Part shown: positions 26,902-35,489 of the stretch, in pieces
Numbering within the stretch: the first letter of the stretch is position 1
Layout: each line of letters starts with the position of its first letter
Assembly: GCF_021646685.1 (NCBI RefSeq)
Contig: NZ_JAKJHW010000011.1
Location: forward strand, 20,728 to 84,727
Length of the DNA stretch: 64,000 bases
From: Pseudalkalibacillus salsuginis
GTDB taxonomy: Bacteria; Bacillota; Bacilli; Bacillales; Fictibacillaceae
Reading direction: 5' to 3'
The notes under the pieces: model-generated
Database searches by the model: none
What the model was told of the DNA's origin: nothing
The model's input: only the letters and a program-made list of their open reading frames with translations
Translations under genes and position numbers: made by a program

Positions 26902-27266
26902 TGTGTAATAAACGTCAGGCACCCCTATACAAAGATTTGCATTCAATTTTAAATGTAAGCTTGAAGTGTAGGGTAAGCCTGACTTTTTCTCTTGCATCGG
27001 TCAACAAATTGAAAGATGACTATGTGGCTCAATGCCGTTTAATGGATTTTGATGATTATGTGTCGGATTCGCAGACACAGGGGAACTTATTTAAACAAAG
27101 GCTGTTTTCTAAAAGTTTGCTGTTAATTGAATGCTGGCAAGAGCAAGAGGATAAAAAAAGTGACCTACGTCACTTGGCGGATCGCTTCCGATTTTCTTTC
27201 GCTGAGTATTTTCCCAATTCTAAAACAACAATCTATACGAACCTGGACAAAAAAGCCATGGTCTAG
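26901..27266 (+). CDS. Doubtful hypothetical protein (121 aa)
   Basis: Not recognised. An ATG overlapping the cphA stop by one base opens 121 codons, without a clear RBS. The C-terminal half (CWQEQEDKKSDLRHLADRFRFSFAEYFPN) looks protein-like; the first ~35 codons overlap an imperfect gtcaggc/gcctgac dyad and may not be coding. It could be a decayed or small lineage-specific gene. Confidence 0.3.
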   Translation: MCNKRQAPLYKDLHSILNVSLKCRVSLTFSLASVNKLKDDYVAQCRLMDFDDYVSDSQTQGNLFKQRLFSKSLLLIECWQEQEDKKSDLRHLADRFRFSFAEYFPNSKTTIYTNLDKKAMV

Positions 27267-27408
27267 AAAAATACATTGGCATTCTACTGTGCAAGACCCC
27301 AAATAAAGCAGTATGTGTCCACTAGTTTTGGTTGAATACACATGGCACCAACAGCGGAATATTTATCCTCTGTCAACAATAGAACGGGCCTCCAGTTGCA
27401 ACAAAGGA

Positions 27409-27441
27409 AACCCACGGAGAATTTCTCCATGGGCATTTTTT
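27409..27441 (+). terminator. Hairpin terminator before the DUF3905-like gene
   Basis: cccacggagaa / ttctccatggg followed by catttttttgg. It probably serves the cphBA transcript. The 27267-27408 stretch shows no gene. Confidence 0.65.
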
Positions 27442-27463
27442 TGGTCAACCTCTTTATTGTTGC

Positions 27464-27802
27464 TCAGTCCCTGGCATAGCTTACATCTTTGGTAGGATGC
27501 ATAAAAGGACTGCCCTTCGGTATACGGTTCTCCTCAGCAAGCTCTCGGTTTTCAGTTGAATTCCAACCAATATCATTATAAGGATGGACCCATTCATCTC
27601 CAGACATGATTGCTGGATCGGTTTCATCGCTCCAGTTCTCAAGTGGAGAATTTTCGGATTCATAATGACTATCCCCAATTGTCACCCCATATTGATTGAC
27701 AAATGGCTGGCGTTTCTCTTCATCAACATTTTCAAACACGGGAGCATTGGCCTGATGAGGAAGCGTACCTTCAATTGATGGATTTTCTTTTTTACGATCC
27801 AT
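27464..27802 (-). CDS. DUF3905-like small protein
   Basis: 112 aa, acidic and Trp/Asp/Glu-rich, no membrane segment. The conserved-looking HYESENSPLENWSDETDPAIM and GDEWVHPYNDIGWNSTENREL match my memory of DUF3905 proteins of sporulating Bacillaceae. Function unknown. Strong AGGAGGTG site before the ATG. Confidence 0.7.
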   Translation of the reverse strand: MDRKKENPSIEGTLPHQANAPVFENVDEEKRQPFVNQYGVTIGDSHYESENSPLENWSDETDPAIMSGDEWVHPYNDIGWNSTENRELAEENRIPKGSPFMHPTKDVSYARD

Positions 27803-27936
27803 TTAATGACACCTCCTAAAGAGGATACCCTTATTGTAAACAACCTCTGTTTTTTTATGTTGATACCTTCAACGGATTATACCGGATTCTGTAATATTAG
27901 TTTGGAATATCACTTTTATATCAGGTCGGGATATTG

Positions 27937-28261
27937 CTACGGCTTGAACTGTAAAATTATATAACCAGAAAGCAGTTTTTCTTTTATTTCTGGAGGATAT
28001 TATCGATTGGAATGCTTCCTTCCAAATCCTCCAAATTCTTTTGTTTTTCATGCTGGATATATGGAAGGATATCCCGATGTAAAGTATCCATATCAATTAG
28101 TGTCTTGATGTAGGATATATAGGTGGTCCCGGTTTCTTTTTTTATCTTATAGCGCACAAAATCTTTTGAGCTGGATGCCATGTCAATGAGATCAGAAAGG
28201 GTTTTAGGTTCTTTTCAGTTTGTTGAGAAGAGTTCATCCATTTTTGAAACAATTTCTTCAT
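27937..28261 (-). pseudogene. Remnant of a GerA-family spore germination receptor subunit
   Basis: The minus strand starts MKKLFQKWMNSSQQTEK (ATG 28261, AAAGGA site), shifts frame near 28205, and continues SDLIDMASSSKDFVRYKI, YISYIKTLIDMDTLHRDILPYI and IPIDNI. It shifts again to PPEIKEKLLSGYIILQF, then stops. This is the order of the N-terminal GerA domain; the membrane part is absent. The remaining 27803-27936 and 28262-28400 hold nothing else. Confidence 0.6.
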
Positions 28262-28401
28262 CACAAAATTCCTTTCCCGACCATCTTGGTTTTCCTTATC
28301 AGTTACCAATTATTAGTACGAGTATGCGATAATGGAAGAAACCCTTTTGTCTGGATAAAATGTAATAATTGGGGTTTTATAGCAAAATAAACGACTCGAA
28401 A

Positions 28402-28431
28402 TATAAAAAGAAGGTCCGCAATTGGACCTTC
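28402..28431 (-). terminator. Terminator of the chemotaxis receptor gene
   Basis: gaaggtcc-aattgc-ggaccttc followed by TTTTTATATTT on the minus strand. Confidence 0.8.
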
Positions 28432-28452
28432 AGAGTGCGTTTTCGGACCTTT

Positions 28453-29781
28453 CTATTTCAACTTGAATGATTGAATGGACTTCAACAGGGCTTGGGCTGT
28501 CCTCGTTAACGAGTCCGCTTGGTTGTTGACTTCCACCATCGTTTCCAGTTGTTGATCGGTGGTCACAGATACCTGCTGGGTACGTTCTGCAGATTCTCTT
28601 GCGATTCGTGCCGTTTCAGATGTTGATGAATGCACTTGCTCGGAGCTCGCTGAAATTTCTTCGACAGAAGCAGAGACATCTTGAATTTGGCCGGCAACCT
28701 CTTCAATGAGTGTGGCGATTTTTTCAAATGATTGTTCAGCATCACCAATCACATGGGTGCCATTCGCTACTTCTTTCTTGCCGTTGTTCATTACTGAGAC
28801 CGTCTGTTGTGTGTGGGTTTGAATTCGTTTGACGAGTTCTGATATTTGGGAAGCGGATCGTTCTGATTGTTCTGCAAGCTTTTGAACTTCTTTCGCTACG
28901 ACAGCGAATCCTTTTCCATGTTCACCGGCACGGGCAGCCTCAATGGCCGCATTCAATGCGAGGAGGTTCGTCTGATTAGCGATCTCCGTGATGACATTGA
29001 CAATCTGGTTGATTTCCTTCGATTGAGAGCTGAGCTGCTGGATTTCGTCTGCTACGTTGTCTGTGACAGAGTCGATCGCATCCATCTGTTCCCGTACTTT
29101 TATAATGAATGTCTTACCAGAATCAACTTCTTCTGTAGCTTTATTTGACATTTCTGCGACAACAGAAGCTGATTCAGCGATACGATGGATTCCAGTCGTC
29201 ATTTCATCCATGATCTGAGCCGTTTGTTCTGCACCGCTTAATTGTGTATCGGTACCAGTTGCCACTTCTCTTAGCATCGTATTGATTTCCTTTGAAGATG
29301 CGGTCGTCAATTGGACTTGGTCGATAAATTGTTTTGACGTATCGACAACTTGATCGCTGTTTGTCCTGACATCTTCTATAAGTGCCCTTAAATTATCGGT
29401 CATTCGATTAAAAGCAGCTGCAAGCTGTCCAAATTCATCCTTGGTATGAATCTCAAGCTTTGTCCTTAAATCACCATTCGCTACCTTTTTCATCGTTCGT
29501 ACGGCTTCATATAAAGGATTCAAGATGAGCAGGCGCACGGCTAGCATGATAAGGAAGGAAGTAACGGCAAGGCTTACGATCGTATTGAGAACAAAAGCGA
29601 CAATTACAGGAAGATCATCGATCAACCCAGAGATCAGACCATTCAGGAATGTCGAGATAGGTATGCTGATGAGCAAACTGATAAGCAATACAAGAAAGAG
29701 TTTAACGCCGACACTTTTCAACGAACGTTGAAATTTGAAGGATGAAACGGTGTTGGTTAGGACAGAGCTTTTTGTGGACAT
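28453..29781 (-). CDS. Methyl-accepting chemotaxis protein
   Basis: 442 aa from ATG 29781 (GGAGGAAC upstream; an ATG 15 bp earlier overlaps that site). Two TM helices (about 28-50 and 60-84) are joined by only ~10 residues, so there is no extracellular sensing domain. HAMP follows, then a long signalling coiled coil with the hairpin tip [38 protein letters not shown]. The input may be membrane or cytoplasmic. A SigD-type promoter precedes it. Confidence 0.94.
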   Translation of the reverse strand: MSTKSSVLTNTVSSFKFQRSLKSVGVKLFLVLLISLLISIPISTFLNGLISGLIDDLPVIVAFVLNTIVSLAVTSFLIMLAVRLLILNPLYEAVRTMKKVANGDLRTKLEIHTKDEFGQLAAAFNRMTDNLRALIEDVRTNSDQVVDTSKQFIDQVQLTTASSKEINTMLREVATGTDTQLSGAEQTAQIMDEMTTGIHRIAESASVVAEMSNKATEEVDSGKTFIIKVREQMDAIDSVTDNVADEIQQLSSQSKEINQIVNVITEIANQTNLLALNAAIEAARAGEHGKGFAVVAKEVQKLAEQSERSASQISELVKRIQTHTQQTVSVMNNGKKEVANGTHVIGDAEQSFEKIATLIEEVAGQIQDVSASVEEISASSEQVHSSTSETARIARESAERTQQVSVTTDQQLETMVEVNNQADSLTRTAQALLKSIQSFKLK

Positions 29782-29829
29782 TTTATGTTCCTCCATTTCA
29801 AATAAATAAGCCAGTTCATTCTACATATA

Positions 29830-29856
29830 ATATCGACACTTTTCGGAAAACTTTGA
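29830..29856 (-). promoter_or_regulatory. SigD-type (flagellar) promoter of the chemotaxis gene
   Basis: Minus strand CAAA, 14 bp, GTCGATAT, against the SigD consensus TAAA-N14-16-GCCGATAT. Confidence 0.65.
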
Positions 29857-29892
29857 CACCATCTTTCAGCTAATGAATACTTTATTCGTCTT

Positions 29893-29918
29893 TGAAACTT
29901 TTCCGGGTGAAAATCGAC
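29893..29918 (+). promoter_or_regulatory. ECF-type autoregulatory promoter of sigX
   Basis: TGAAAC (29893-29898), 16 bp, CGAC (29915-29918): the AAC / CGAC pattern recognised by SigX-group factors. Confidence 0.7.
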
Positions 29919-29948
29919 TATTAATAATAAGAGGGGGAGAAAGCCGTG

Positions 29949-30494
29949 ATGGAGCATATATTTAACCGGTTATATGTGGACTATCACCAATCGCTGTTTC
30001 AATTTCTCGTATATATGTTAAGAGATCGAGATACAGCAGAAGAACTCGTTCAAGACGTTTATATCAAGGTGATAAACTCCTATGACAAGTTCAAAGGGGA
30101 TAGCAGCGAAAAAACATGGTTGTTTTCAATCGCGCGAAATGTAGCGATCGACTATATGAGAAAGCAGAAAAGACAGAGAAAAACAGTAGTAGGCTCATTC
30201 GATATAGAAGAGAGAGAGAATCAACTGATCCATCCTGACAAATTACCGGATGAGATTCTTGAACAGAATGAATCCTTCAAACAAATGTATGATGCATTAT
30301 CTCAATGTAAGGAAGATCACCGACAATTGATCTTATTACGATACATTCATGGTTTTAGTATAAAAGAATCGGCAGCCATCATGGGTTGGTCCGAAGGAAA
30401 GGTGAAAACCGTGCAACACAGGACACTGAAAACGTTGAAAACCATTCTTGATGACAGCAGGAAGGAGGAAGAATTGTCAAATGGGACAGTCTAA
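29949..30494 (+). CDS. sigX: ECF sigma factor SigX
   Basis: 181 aa. Region 2 (LYVDYHQSLFQFLVYMLRDRDTAEELVQDVYIKV, SSEKTWLFSIARNVAIDYMRKQ) and region 4 (LRYIHGFSIKESAAIMGWSEGKVKTVQHRTLKTL) closely resemble B. subtilis SigX, which controls cell-surface charge and envelope genes. The ATG 29949 is preferred over an adjoining GTG by spacing from GGGGGAG. It overlaps the next gene by 14 bp. Confidence 0.92.
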   Translation: MEHIFNRLYVDYHQSLFQFLVYMLRDRDTAEELVQDVYIKVINSYDKFKGDSSEKTWLFSIARNVAIDYMRKQKRQRKTVVGSFDIEERENQLIHPDKLPDEILEQNESFKQMYDALSQCKEDHRQLILLRYIHGFSIKESAAIMGWSEGKVKTVQHRTLKTLKTILDDSRKEEELSNGTV

Positions 30495-31719
30495 ATGGAA
30501 CGAAGAAAAAATCATTCAAATACTCCGTGATTTTCCTGCTATTGAGGACCGGCAAAAAAAAGAAGAGTTGTTTGCGAAGATTGAAAAGCGAATTGATTCA
30601 AAAAAAACGAAACGGAAGCCTTTCCGCATCATGCCGATGCTTGCTGCAGCCTGTGTCCTGATCATAGCTGCCATCATTTCACCGGTTGTCCTCCAAGAAA
30701 CAGTGCTCAAGAAACCGGGAAGCGAAACGGGACAAAAATCATCAGGTTCCCCATCAGAGCCAGGAAATGAGCCTACGGAAATACAAAAAATCCCCGAAGA
30801 ACCTATACCACCAGCTTCTGGATCAGAAGGGACATCGCTCAAAGCAGAACCATCTGCAGAAAGTGAGATTGAACCAAAAGCTTATGAAAGCCATAATGTC
30901 ACCTATCATTCAGGGGTGGTGGAAGTACCACAAGACAAGCAGGTGGTCACTGTCTATTATACGGATTCCCGGGCAGAAGGCGTAGTGCCAGTCAGTTATT
31001 TGGCGGATAAGGAATTGCCAAAAATCGAGGCGCTACAACAGGCGTTCCAAATGATCAACCCGGATAAATTAGGTGTTCTGGAAACGGTATTCCATGAGGG
31101 TGATAAGGTCAAAGTTTCAGATGATCTGGAAAAGAAAACGCTGATCGTAGATATCAAACCGGGAGTGATCCAGGGGGGGACGGGTGAGCGTATGTTTATG
31201 GATACTGTGAACTACACCGCCTTTAACCTCGGATATGAGAAAATCGTTTTTAAAACGAGCGGGGAGCCAGGTTATGACTTCCCTCATATCGGACCACAGG
31301 ATATGGTGGAGATTGAATCACCAAAAGGCGTCAGCACTTTATTGACAGATAACGGTACACTTCTTCTTGTAGAAGGTACCAGAGCGGACGAGTCAATAGA
31401 TGGATCATCATTGGAGGAAAACATCAGGACAATAAAAATCGATACAAGCAGGTTGGGGCATGAAGAGGCCATCCAACCTAGCGTCTTCATTAAAGAGGTA
31501 AATAAAAATGAAAAGACTGTATCAGTTGAGCTTGTTGAAGGATCAAGGCTTGAAAACAACATGATGTACATCGCAATGATTGAAGCCATGTTGTTGACAT
31601 CAGGCCAGTTTGGCTTCGAATATGTGCAAATTCTCGGTTCGGATACAAAAGAAGTTGGGCCCTATAACCTGGCGGAACCGATTCCTGTTCTGAAAGCACC
31701 GAATGTGATTTCAAAATAA
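30481..31719 (+). CDS. rsiX: Anti-sigma-X factor RsiX
   Basis: 412 aa. The N-terminal cytoplasmic sigma-binding segment (SKWNEEKIIQILRDFPAIEDRQ) matches RsiX. One TM helix (about 50-70) leads to a Pro/Ser/Glu-rich linker and a large extracellular domain with two GerMN-like repeats (about 150-270 and 285-400: VPQDKQVVTVYYTDS, NLGYEKIVFKTSGEPG). Start chosen at ATG 30481, coupled to sigX. It holds SigX inactive at the membrane. Confidence 0.9.
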   Translation: MGQSKWNEEKIIQILRDFPAIEDRQKKEELFAKIEKRIDSKKTKRKPFRIMPMLAAACVLIIAAIISPVVLQETVLKKPGSETGQKSSGSPSEPGNEPTEIQKIPEEPIPPASGSEGTSLKAEPSAESEIEPKAYESHNVTYHSGVVEVPQDKQVVTVYYTDSRAEGVVPVSYLADKELPKIEALQQAFQMINPDKLGVLETVFHEGDKVKVSDDLEKKTLIVDIKPGVIQGGTGERMFMDTVNYTAFNLGYEKIVFKTSGEPGYDFPHIGPQDMVEIESPKGVSTLLTDNGTLLLVEGTRADESIDGSSLEENIRTIKIDTSRLGHEEAIQPSVFIKEVNKNEKTVSVELVEGSRLENNMMYIAMIEAMLLTSGQFGFEYVQILGSDTKEVGPYNLAEPIPVLKAPNVISK

Positions 31720-31722
31720 AAG

Positions 31723-31748
31723 ACAGCTGTCATCGGGCAGCTGTTTTT
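31723..31748 (+). terminator. sigX-rsiX terminator
   Basis: acagctg / cagctgt stem followed by TTTTT. Confidence 0.8.
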
Positions 31749-31792
31749 GTATAAGGATAAGAAAGTATAAAATTTTGGTTGCGGTGAAGAAA

Positions 31793-31963
31793 TGCCTTGC
31801 TCCACCGTACGACCACTTGGATCAGTTCAGTCCTCCTGAGACGGTCGACACATTGGCTGAGATCGAAGGGTTTACCCACGCAGAACCGAACTTTGTTTGG
31901 TTCGAGCCTCCTCGTCGGACTTCCAGTGACCTTCGTGGCATGTCAGGGCGTTATCACTTTTCT
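31793..31963 (+). repeat. Dispersed hairpin repeat, copy 4
   Basis: Diverged 171-bp copy (tgccttgctccaccg ... gggcgttatcacttttctt) preceded by the shared ataagaaagtataaa extension (31757-31792). An open frame through it and on to 32056 is discounted as repeat-derived. Confidence 0.8.
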
Positions 31964-32045
31964 TTAAGAGTAGATAAACCGTGGGATTGGGCAATGATAC
32001 GGGATATGAGCGATGTTCCCATCCAGGTAGATCCAACGCAAAAAG

Positions 32046-32076
32046 AAAGAGGCTGAATATATGGCTCAGCCTCTTT
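32046..32076 (-). terminator. Bidirectional terminator at the motB end
   Basis: aaagaggctga / tcagcctcttt, an 11-bp perfect stem flanked by A-rich and T-rich sequence. Confidence 0.8.
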
Positions 32077-32078
32077 TA

Positions 32079-32834
32079 CTAGTCAAACGGTAAGATTTTC
32101 ACCTCAACTCTTCGGTTCTTTGCTCGTCCTTCACTGGTGTCATTTGAGGCTACAGGTTGGAATTCTCCATACCCAGTTTGACTTAATTTGGTCGGATCAA
32201 GTTTTTCATTTCGAAGCAATAATTGCATGAAATTGATGGACCGGTGCGCACTTAACTCCCAATTTGAGCTGAATTGGTTATTTTTGATAGGAACATTATC
32301 TGTATGCCCAGCTATGACGATCTGCCTTGGTGGATCTGTAACGAGCAGCTGCGAGATCTCTCTTGCCAGGCCGATAGCATCTTCTTTAATGTATGCACTT
32401 CCTGAATCGAATAATGCATTATCCAGTATCGTTATGATCAATCCACTCTCTGTAAGGGTCGTTTTCAAGCTTTTATTCAAGCCATTATCATTGATATATC
32501 CATCAATTTTCTTTTTAATTTCCTGAAGCTGCAGCTGATCAAGAGCACCGTTTTCTTCTTCACGGTCATCTGTCGGAATGATCGCATTTTCGCTTGTTGG
32601 AATCGATGTCTGTTCAACAATACTTACAGGACTCGTATAATCCAGGGGACCTGTTCCTCCGTTCAGTGCAGACTTAAAGGAATTCGCCATATTTTCAAAT
32701 TTTGCTGCATCGACGGTGCTTACCGCAAAAAGGACAATGAACAAGGCCAGCAGCAAAGTCAGCATATCTGCATAGGGAATGAGCCATGTTTCATCAATGT
32801 GCTCTTCTTTTTTCTTTTGGCGGGTTTTAAGCAT
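32079..32834 (-). CDS. motB: Flagellar motor stator protein MotB
   Basis: 251 aa from ATG 32834 with AAGGAG upstream. One TM helix carrying the proton-channel Asp (ETWLIPYADMLTLLLALFIVLFAV), a plug/linker, and a C-terminal OmpA-like peptidoglycan-binding domain (IVIAGHTDNVP...SNWELSAHRSINFMQLLL). It anchors the stator to the wall. It overlaps motA by 8 bp. Confidence 0.96.
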   Translation of the reverse strand: MLKTRQKKKEEHIDETWLIPYADMLTLLLALFIVLFAVSTVDAAKFENMANSFKSALNGGTGPLDYTSPVSIVEQTSIPTSENAIIPTDDREEENGALDQLQLQEIKKKIDGYINDNGLNKSLKTTLTESGLIITILDNALFDSGSAYIKEDAIGLAREISQLLVTDPPRQIVIAGHTDNVPIKNNQFSSNWELSAHRSINFMQLLLRNEKLDPTKLSQTGYGEFQPVASNDTSEGRAKNRRVEVKILPFD

Positions 32835-33627
32835 TAAGTCCTTCTCCTTCCCGTACAACAGGAGCTTCTTGATTACGTTGCTTCGCAGGGACATAGATCT
32901 TCAACTTTTCTTCTATGACACGGGGAGAAGCACCATCCTGAATTGATAGAATCCCCTCAACCATGACCTGCTTTACCATTACTTCTTGCTTGGACTTACG
33001 TTTCAGCTTGTTCGCAAATGGATGCCATAACACGTATCCGGTGAAAATACCGAATAAAGTTGCAATGAATGCTGCAGCAATGGCATGACCTAGTGCTTCG
33101 ATATCCTGAAGATTCCCTAATGCGGCAATTAATCCGACAACAGCACCCAATACTCCTAGGGTAGGAGCGTAGGTACCAGCCTGTGTAAAGATAGCAGCTG
33201 AACTTTCATGGCGTTCTTCCATTGCCGCAAGATCTTCAACCATGACATCACGGATGAATTCGGGTGTCTGTCCGTCAATCACCATCTTCATTCCATTCTT
33301 TAAAAATGGATCATCAATGTCATCAGCATGTGCTTCCAGTGCAAGCAGTCCTTCTTTTCTTGCAATAGTCGCCCACTCTGCAAAAATCGGCACTAATTCT
33401 TCTACTGTCGTCATTTTTTTATCTGTAAACAAAATCTTCAAGAGCTCAGGGAATTTTTTGATTTCGTTCAAAGGAAAGGCAATCAATATGGAAGCTGCTG
33501 TTCCCGCAAAAATAATCAAGAGTGCAGCAGGGTTGAACAGCGCAACAGGGTTCACCCCTTTTAAAACCATACCCACGCCGATTGCAACGACTCCAAGAAT
33601 GATTCCGATCACTGAAGCTTTATCCAT
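32827..33627 (-). CDS. motA: Flagellar motor stator protein MotA
   Basis: 266 aa, four TM helices (about 2-20, 30-50, 150-170, 182-203) with a large cytoplasmic loop (50-150) that contacts FliG, and the conserved Pro-rich TYAPTLGVLGAVVGLIAAL. With MotB it forms the ion-driven stator. A SigD-type promoter lies upstream. Confidence 0.96.
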   Translation of the reverse strand: MDKASVIGIILGVVAIGVGMVLKGVNPVALFNPAALLIIFAGTAASILIAFPLNEIKKFPELLKILFTDKKMTTVEELVPIFAEWATIARKEGLLALEAHADDIDDPFLKNGMKMVIDGQTPEFIRDVMVEDLAAMEERHESSAAIFTQAGTYAPTLGVLGAVVGLIAALGNLQDIEALGHAIAAAFIATLFGIFTGYVLWHPFANKLKRKSKQEVMVKQVMVEGILSIQDGASPRVIEEKLKIYVPAKQRNQEAPVVREGEGLNA

Positions 33628-33706
33628 AAGAAGCTCATCCTCACTTTAAATTTCTACTCTAATTCGCCCGATTGTCTATGTGTAAAAACGTATATTGTTA
33701 TGTCTA

Positions 33707-33734
33707 ATATCGTCAGCTTTCCTCTATTTGTTTA
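33707..33734 (-). promoter_or_regulatory. SigD-type promoter of motAB
   Basis: Minus strand TAAA (33731-33734), 16 bp, GACGATAT (33707-33714), 7 of 8 matches to the SigD -10. Confidence 0.75.
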
Positions 33735-33885
33735 TAGGAATTTGGAATCAATGGAAGGATAAACGGAAAAATCGACCTTATACATGTATGAGTAGAAGAT
33801 GGACATTAGGGGACACACTAACAGACAAATAGTTAAAAAGGTCTCCATCACCTTGATAGATGGCCTGATCAAAGGAGGTCCCAAA

Positions 33886-35235
33886 ATGGAAGATAAACAT
33901 GTTTTAAAAGAGCTGACAGATACGGTTAAACCTGAGATGCCGGCAAAAGAGGTAAGGGACGGTAAGGAGATTACGAATCCTTACCTTATTGTCCAGCAAT
34001 TAATCGAGCGGGCATGTCAAACGCTGGAACTGCAAGAGGGTGTATTTGATATTTTGAAAAAGCCGAAACGGATCATGAAGGTTTCAATCCCAGTCCGTCG
34101 TGATAATGGTGATGTTGTCAATTATACGGGTATGCGTGCGCAACATACTGATATCCTCGGGCCGACGAAGGGAGGGGTCCGCTTTCATCCGAACGTGAAT
34201 GAAGACGAGGTCATAGCATTATCGATGTGGATGTCTTTGAAAGCGGCGATTGTCGGTATTCCGTTCGGGGGTGGAAAAGGCGGTATCATAGTCAATCCGG
34301 AAGAGATGTCTGAACGCGAAATCGAAGAGTTGAGCAGAGGGTTTATCCGTGAGCTTGAACCGATCATGGGCCCAGAAAGGGACATTCCTGCTCCCGATGT
34401 TAACACTAGCCCACAAATCATGGGATGGATGCTGGACGAGTTTGATCGACTCAGAGGTCGCAATGTTCCCGGGTTCATCACAGGGAAACCATTGATCATC
34501 GGTGGTTCAGAAGGTCGGATTGAGGCGACAGGCCGGGGTGTGGTCATGACCATACAGGAAGCCGCGAAACGTCTTGACCTTGAGCTCACTGGAATGAAGG
34601 CGGTCATTCAGGGGTTTGGAAATGTCGGTTCCATAACGGCAAAATATTTGCATGAAGCAGGAGTCAAGGTCATTGCTGTCACTGATGCCAAAGGCGGAGC
34701 GATGGATGAGAATGGTTTGGACATCCAGGCATTGATCAGCTACATGACAGAACATAAGTCTGTAAAAGGGTTTTCTGACAGTAAGGATCTATCAAATGAG
34801 GAATTGTTCAGGCTAGACTGTGACATCCTTGTGCCTGCCGCATTAGAAAACCAGATTACGGGTGAAAACGCAGGGGATATAAAAGCGAAAATCGTTGCCG
34901 AAGCGGCGAACGGTCCGACAACGCCAGAAGGCACACGGATTTTAGAAGAAAAAGGCGTGTTCATCATCCCGGACATCTTATGTAATTCAGGTGGTGTAAC
35001 GGTCTCTTATTTTGAATGGGTACAGAATGCGATGCACTATGCATGGAAAGAAGACGAGGTTCTTGAAAAACTTGAAGACAAGATGACGACGGCTTTTAAA
35101 GTAGTATACGATATGAAAGAGGCTAAGCAGGTAAGGATGAGGGAAGCAGCATACTTGTTAGGTGTTGGACGTTTAGCTCAGGCTATGAAAGCAAGGGGTT
35201 GGATCAAGAATTGGGAAATGCCGATCGACTGTTGA
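33886..35235 (+). CDS. Glutamate dehydrogenase (Glu/Leu/Phe/Val dehydrogenase family)
   Basis: 449 aa from ATG 33886 with AAAGGAGGTC. Interconverts glutamate and 2-oxoglutarate + NH3. Catalytic segment GPTKGGVRFHPNVNEDEVIALS, GIPFGGGKGGI (catalytic Lys), RDIPAPDVNT, and Rossmann motif IQGFGNVGS near residue 245. It is about 25 residues longer than B. subtilis RocG/GudB at the N-terminus and ends with RGWIKNWEMPIDC, so it is a family paralogue and I give no symbol. An RNA hairpin ccatc...gatgg (33844-33863) precedes the RBS. Confidence 0.92.
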   Translation: MEDKHVLKELTDTVKPEMPAKEVRDGKEITNPYLIVQQLIERACQTLELQEGVFDILKKPKRIMKVSIPVRRDNGDVVNYTGMRAQHTDILGPTKGGVRFHPNVNEDEVIALSMWMSLKAAIVGIPFGGGKGGIIVNPEEMSEREIEELSRGFIRELEPIMGPERDIPAPDVNTSPQIMGWMLDEFDRLRGRNVPGFITGKPLIIGGSEGRIEATGRGVVMTIQEAAKRLDLELTGMKAVIQGFGNVGSITAKYLHEAGVKVIAVTDAKGGAMDENGLDIQALISYMTEHKSVKGFSDSKDLSNEELFRLDCDILVPAALENQITGENAGDIKAKIVAEAANGPTTPEGTRILEEKGVFIIPDILCNSGGVTVSYFEWVQNAMHYAWKEDEVLEKLEDKMTTAFKVVYDMKEAKQVRMREAAYLLGVGRLAQAMKARGWIKNWEMPIDC

Positions 35236-35489
35236 ACCATTCCTGACCCTAGTGCACCATGTGTAACCCGGAGGTAGCCCCTGGCTGGATGAATGATGAT
35301 TTTGAAAAAATAAATGGATCTTAAAAACAGAATTCAAAATGTGATTCAAACAGAAGTTTTTTTCTTTGATCCAACCGGTTCAGACAAAATTGCTTGTCCC
35401 GGATTTGACAAATGCCGGGAGGATTTAGACTATAGTCCGCTTACTTTATTCGACTTATTTTGTAGTCCTATCTATGATCACGAAGGAGG

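Noticed and set aside
31775..32056. Plus-strand frame of 93 codons through repeat copy 4
   Set aside because: Most of it is the dispersed repeat; only the tail (PWDWAMIRDMSDVPIQVDP) looks protein-like, too little to call a gene.
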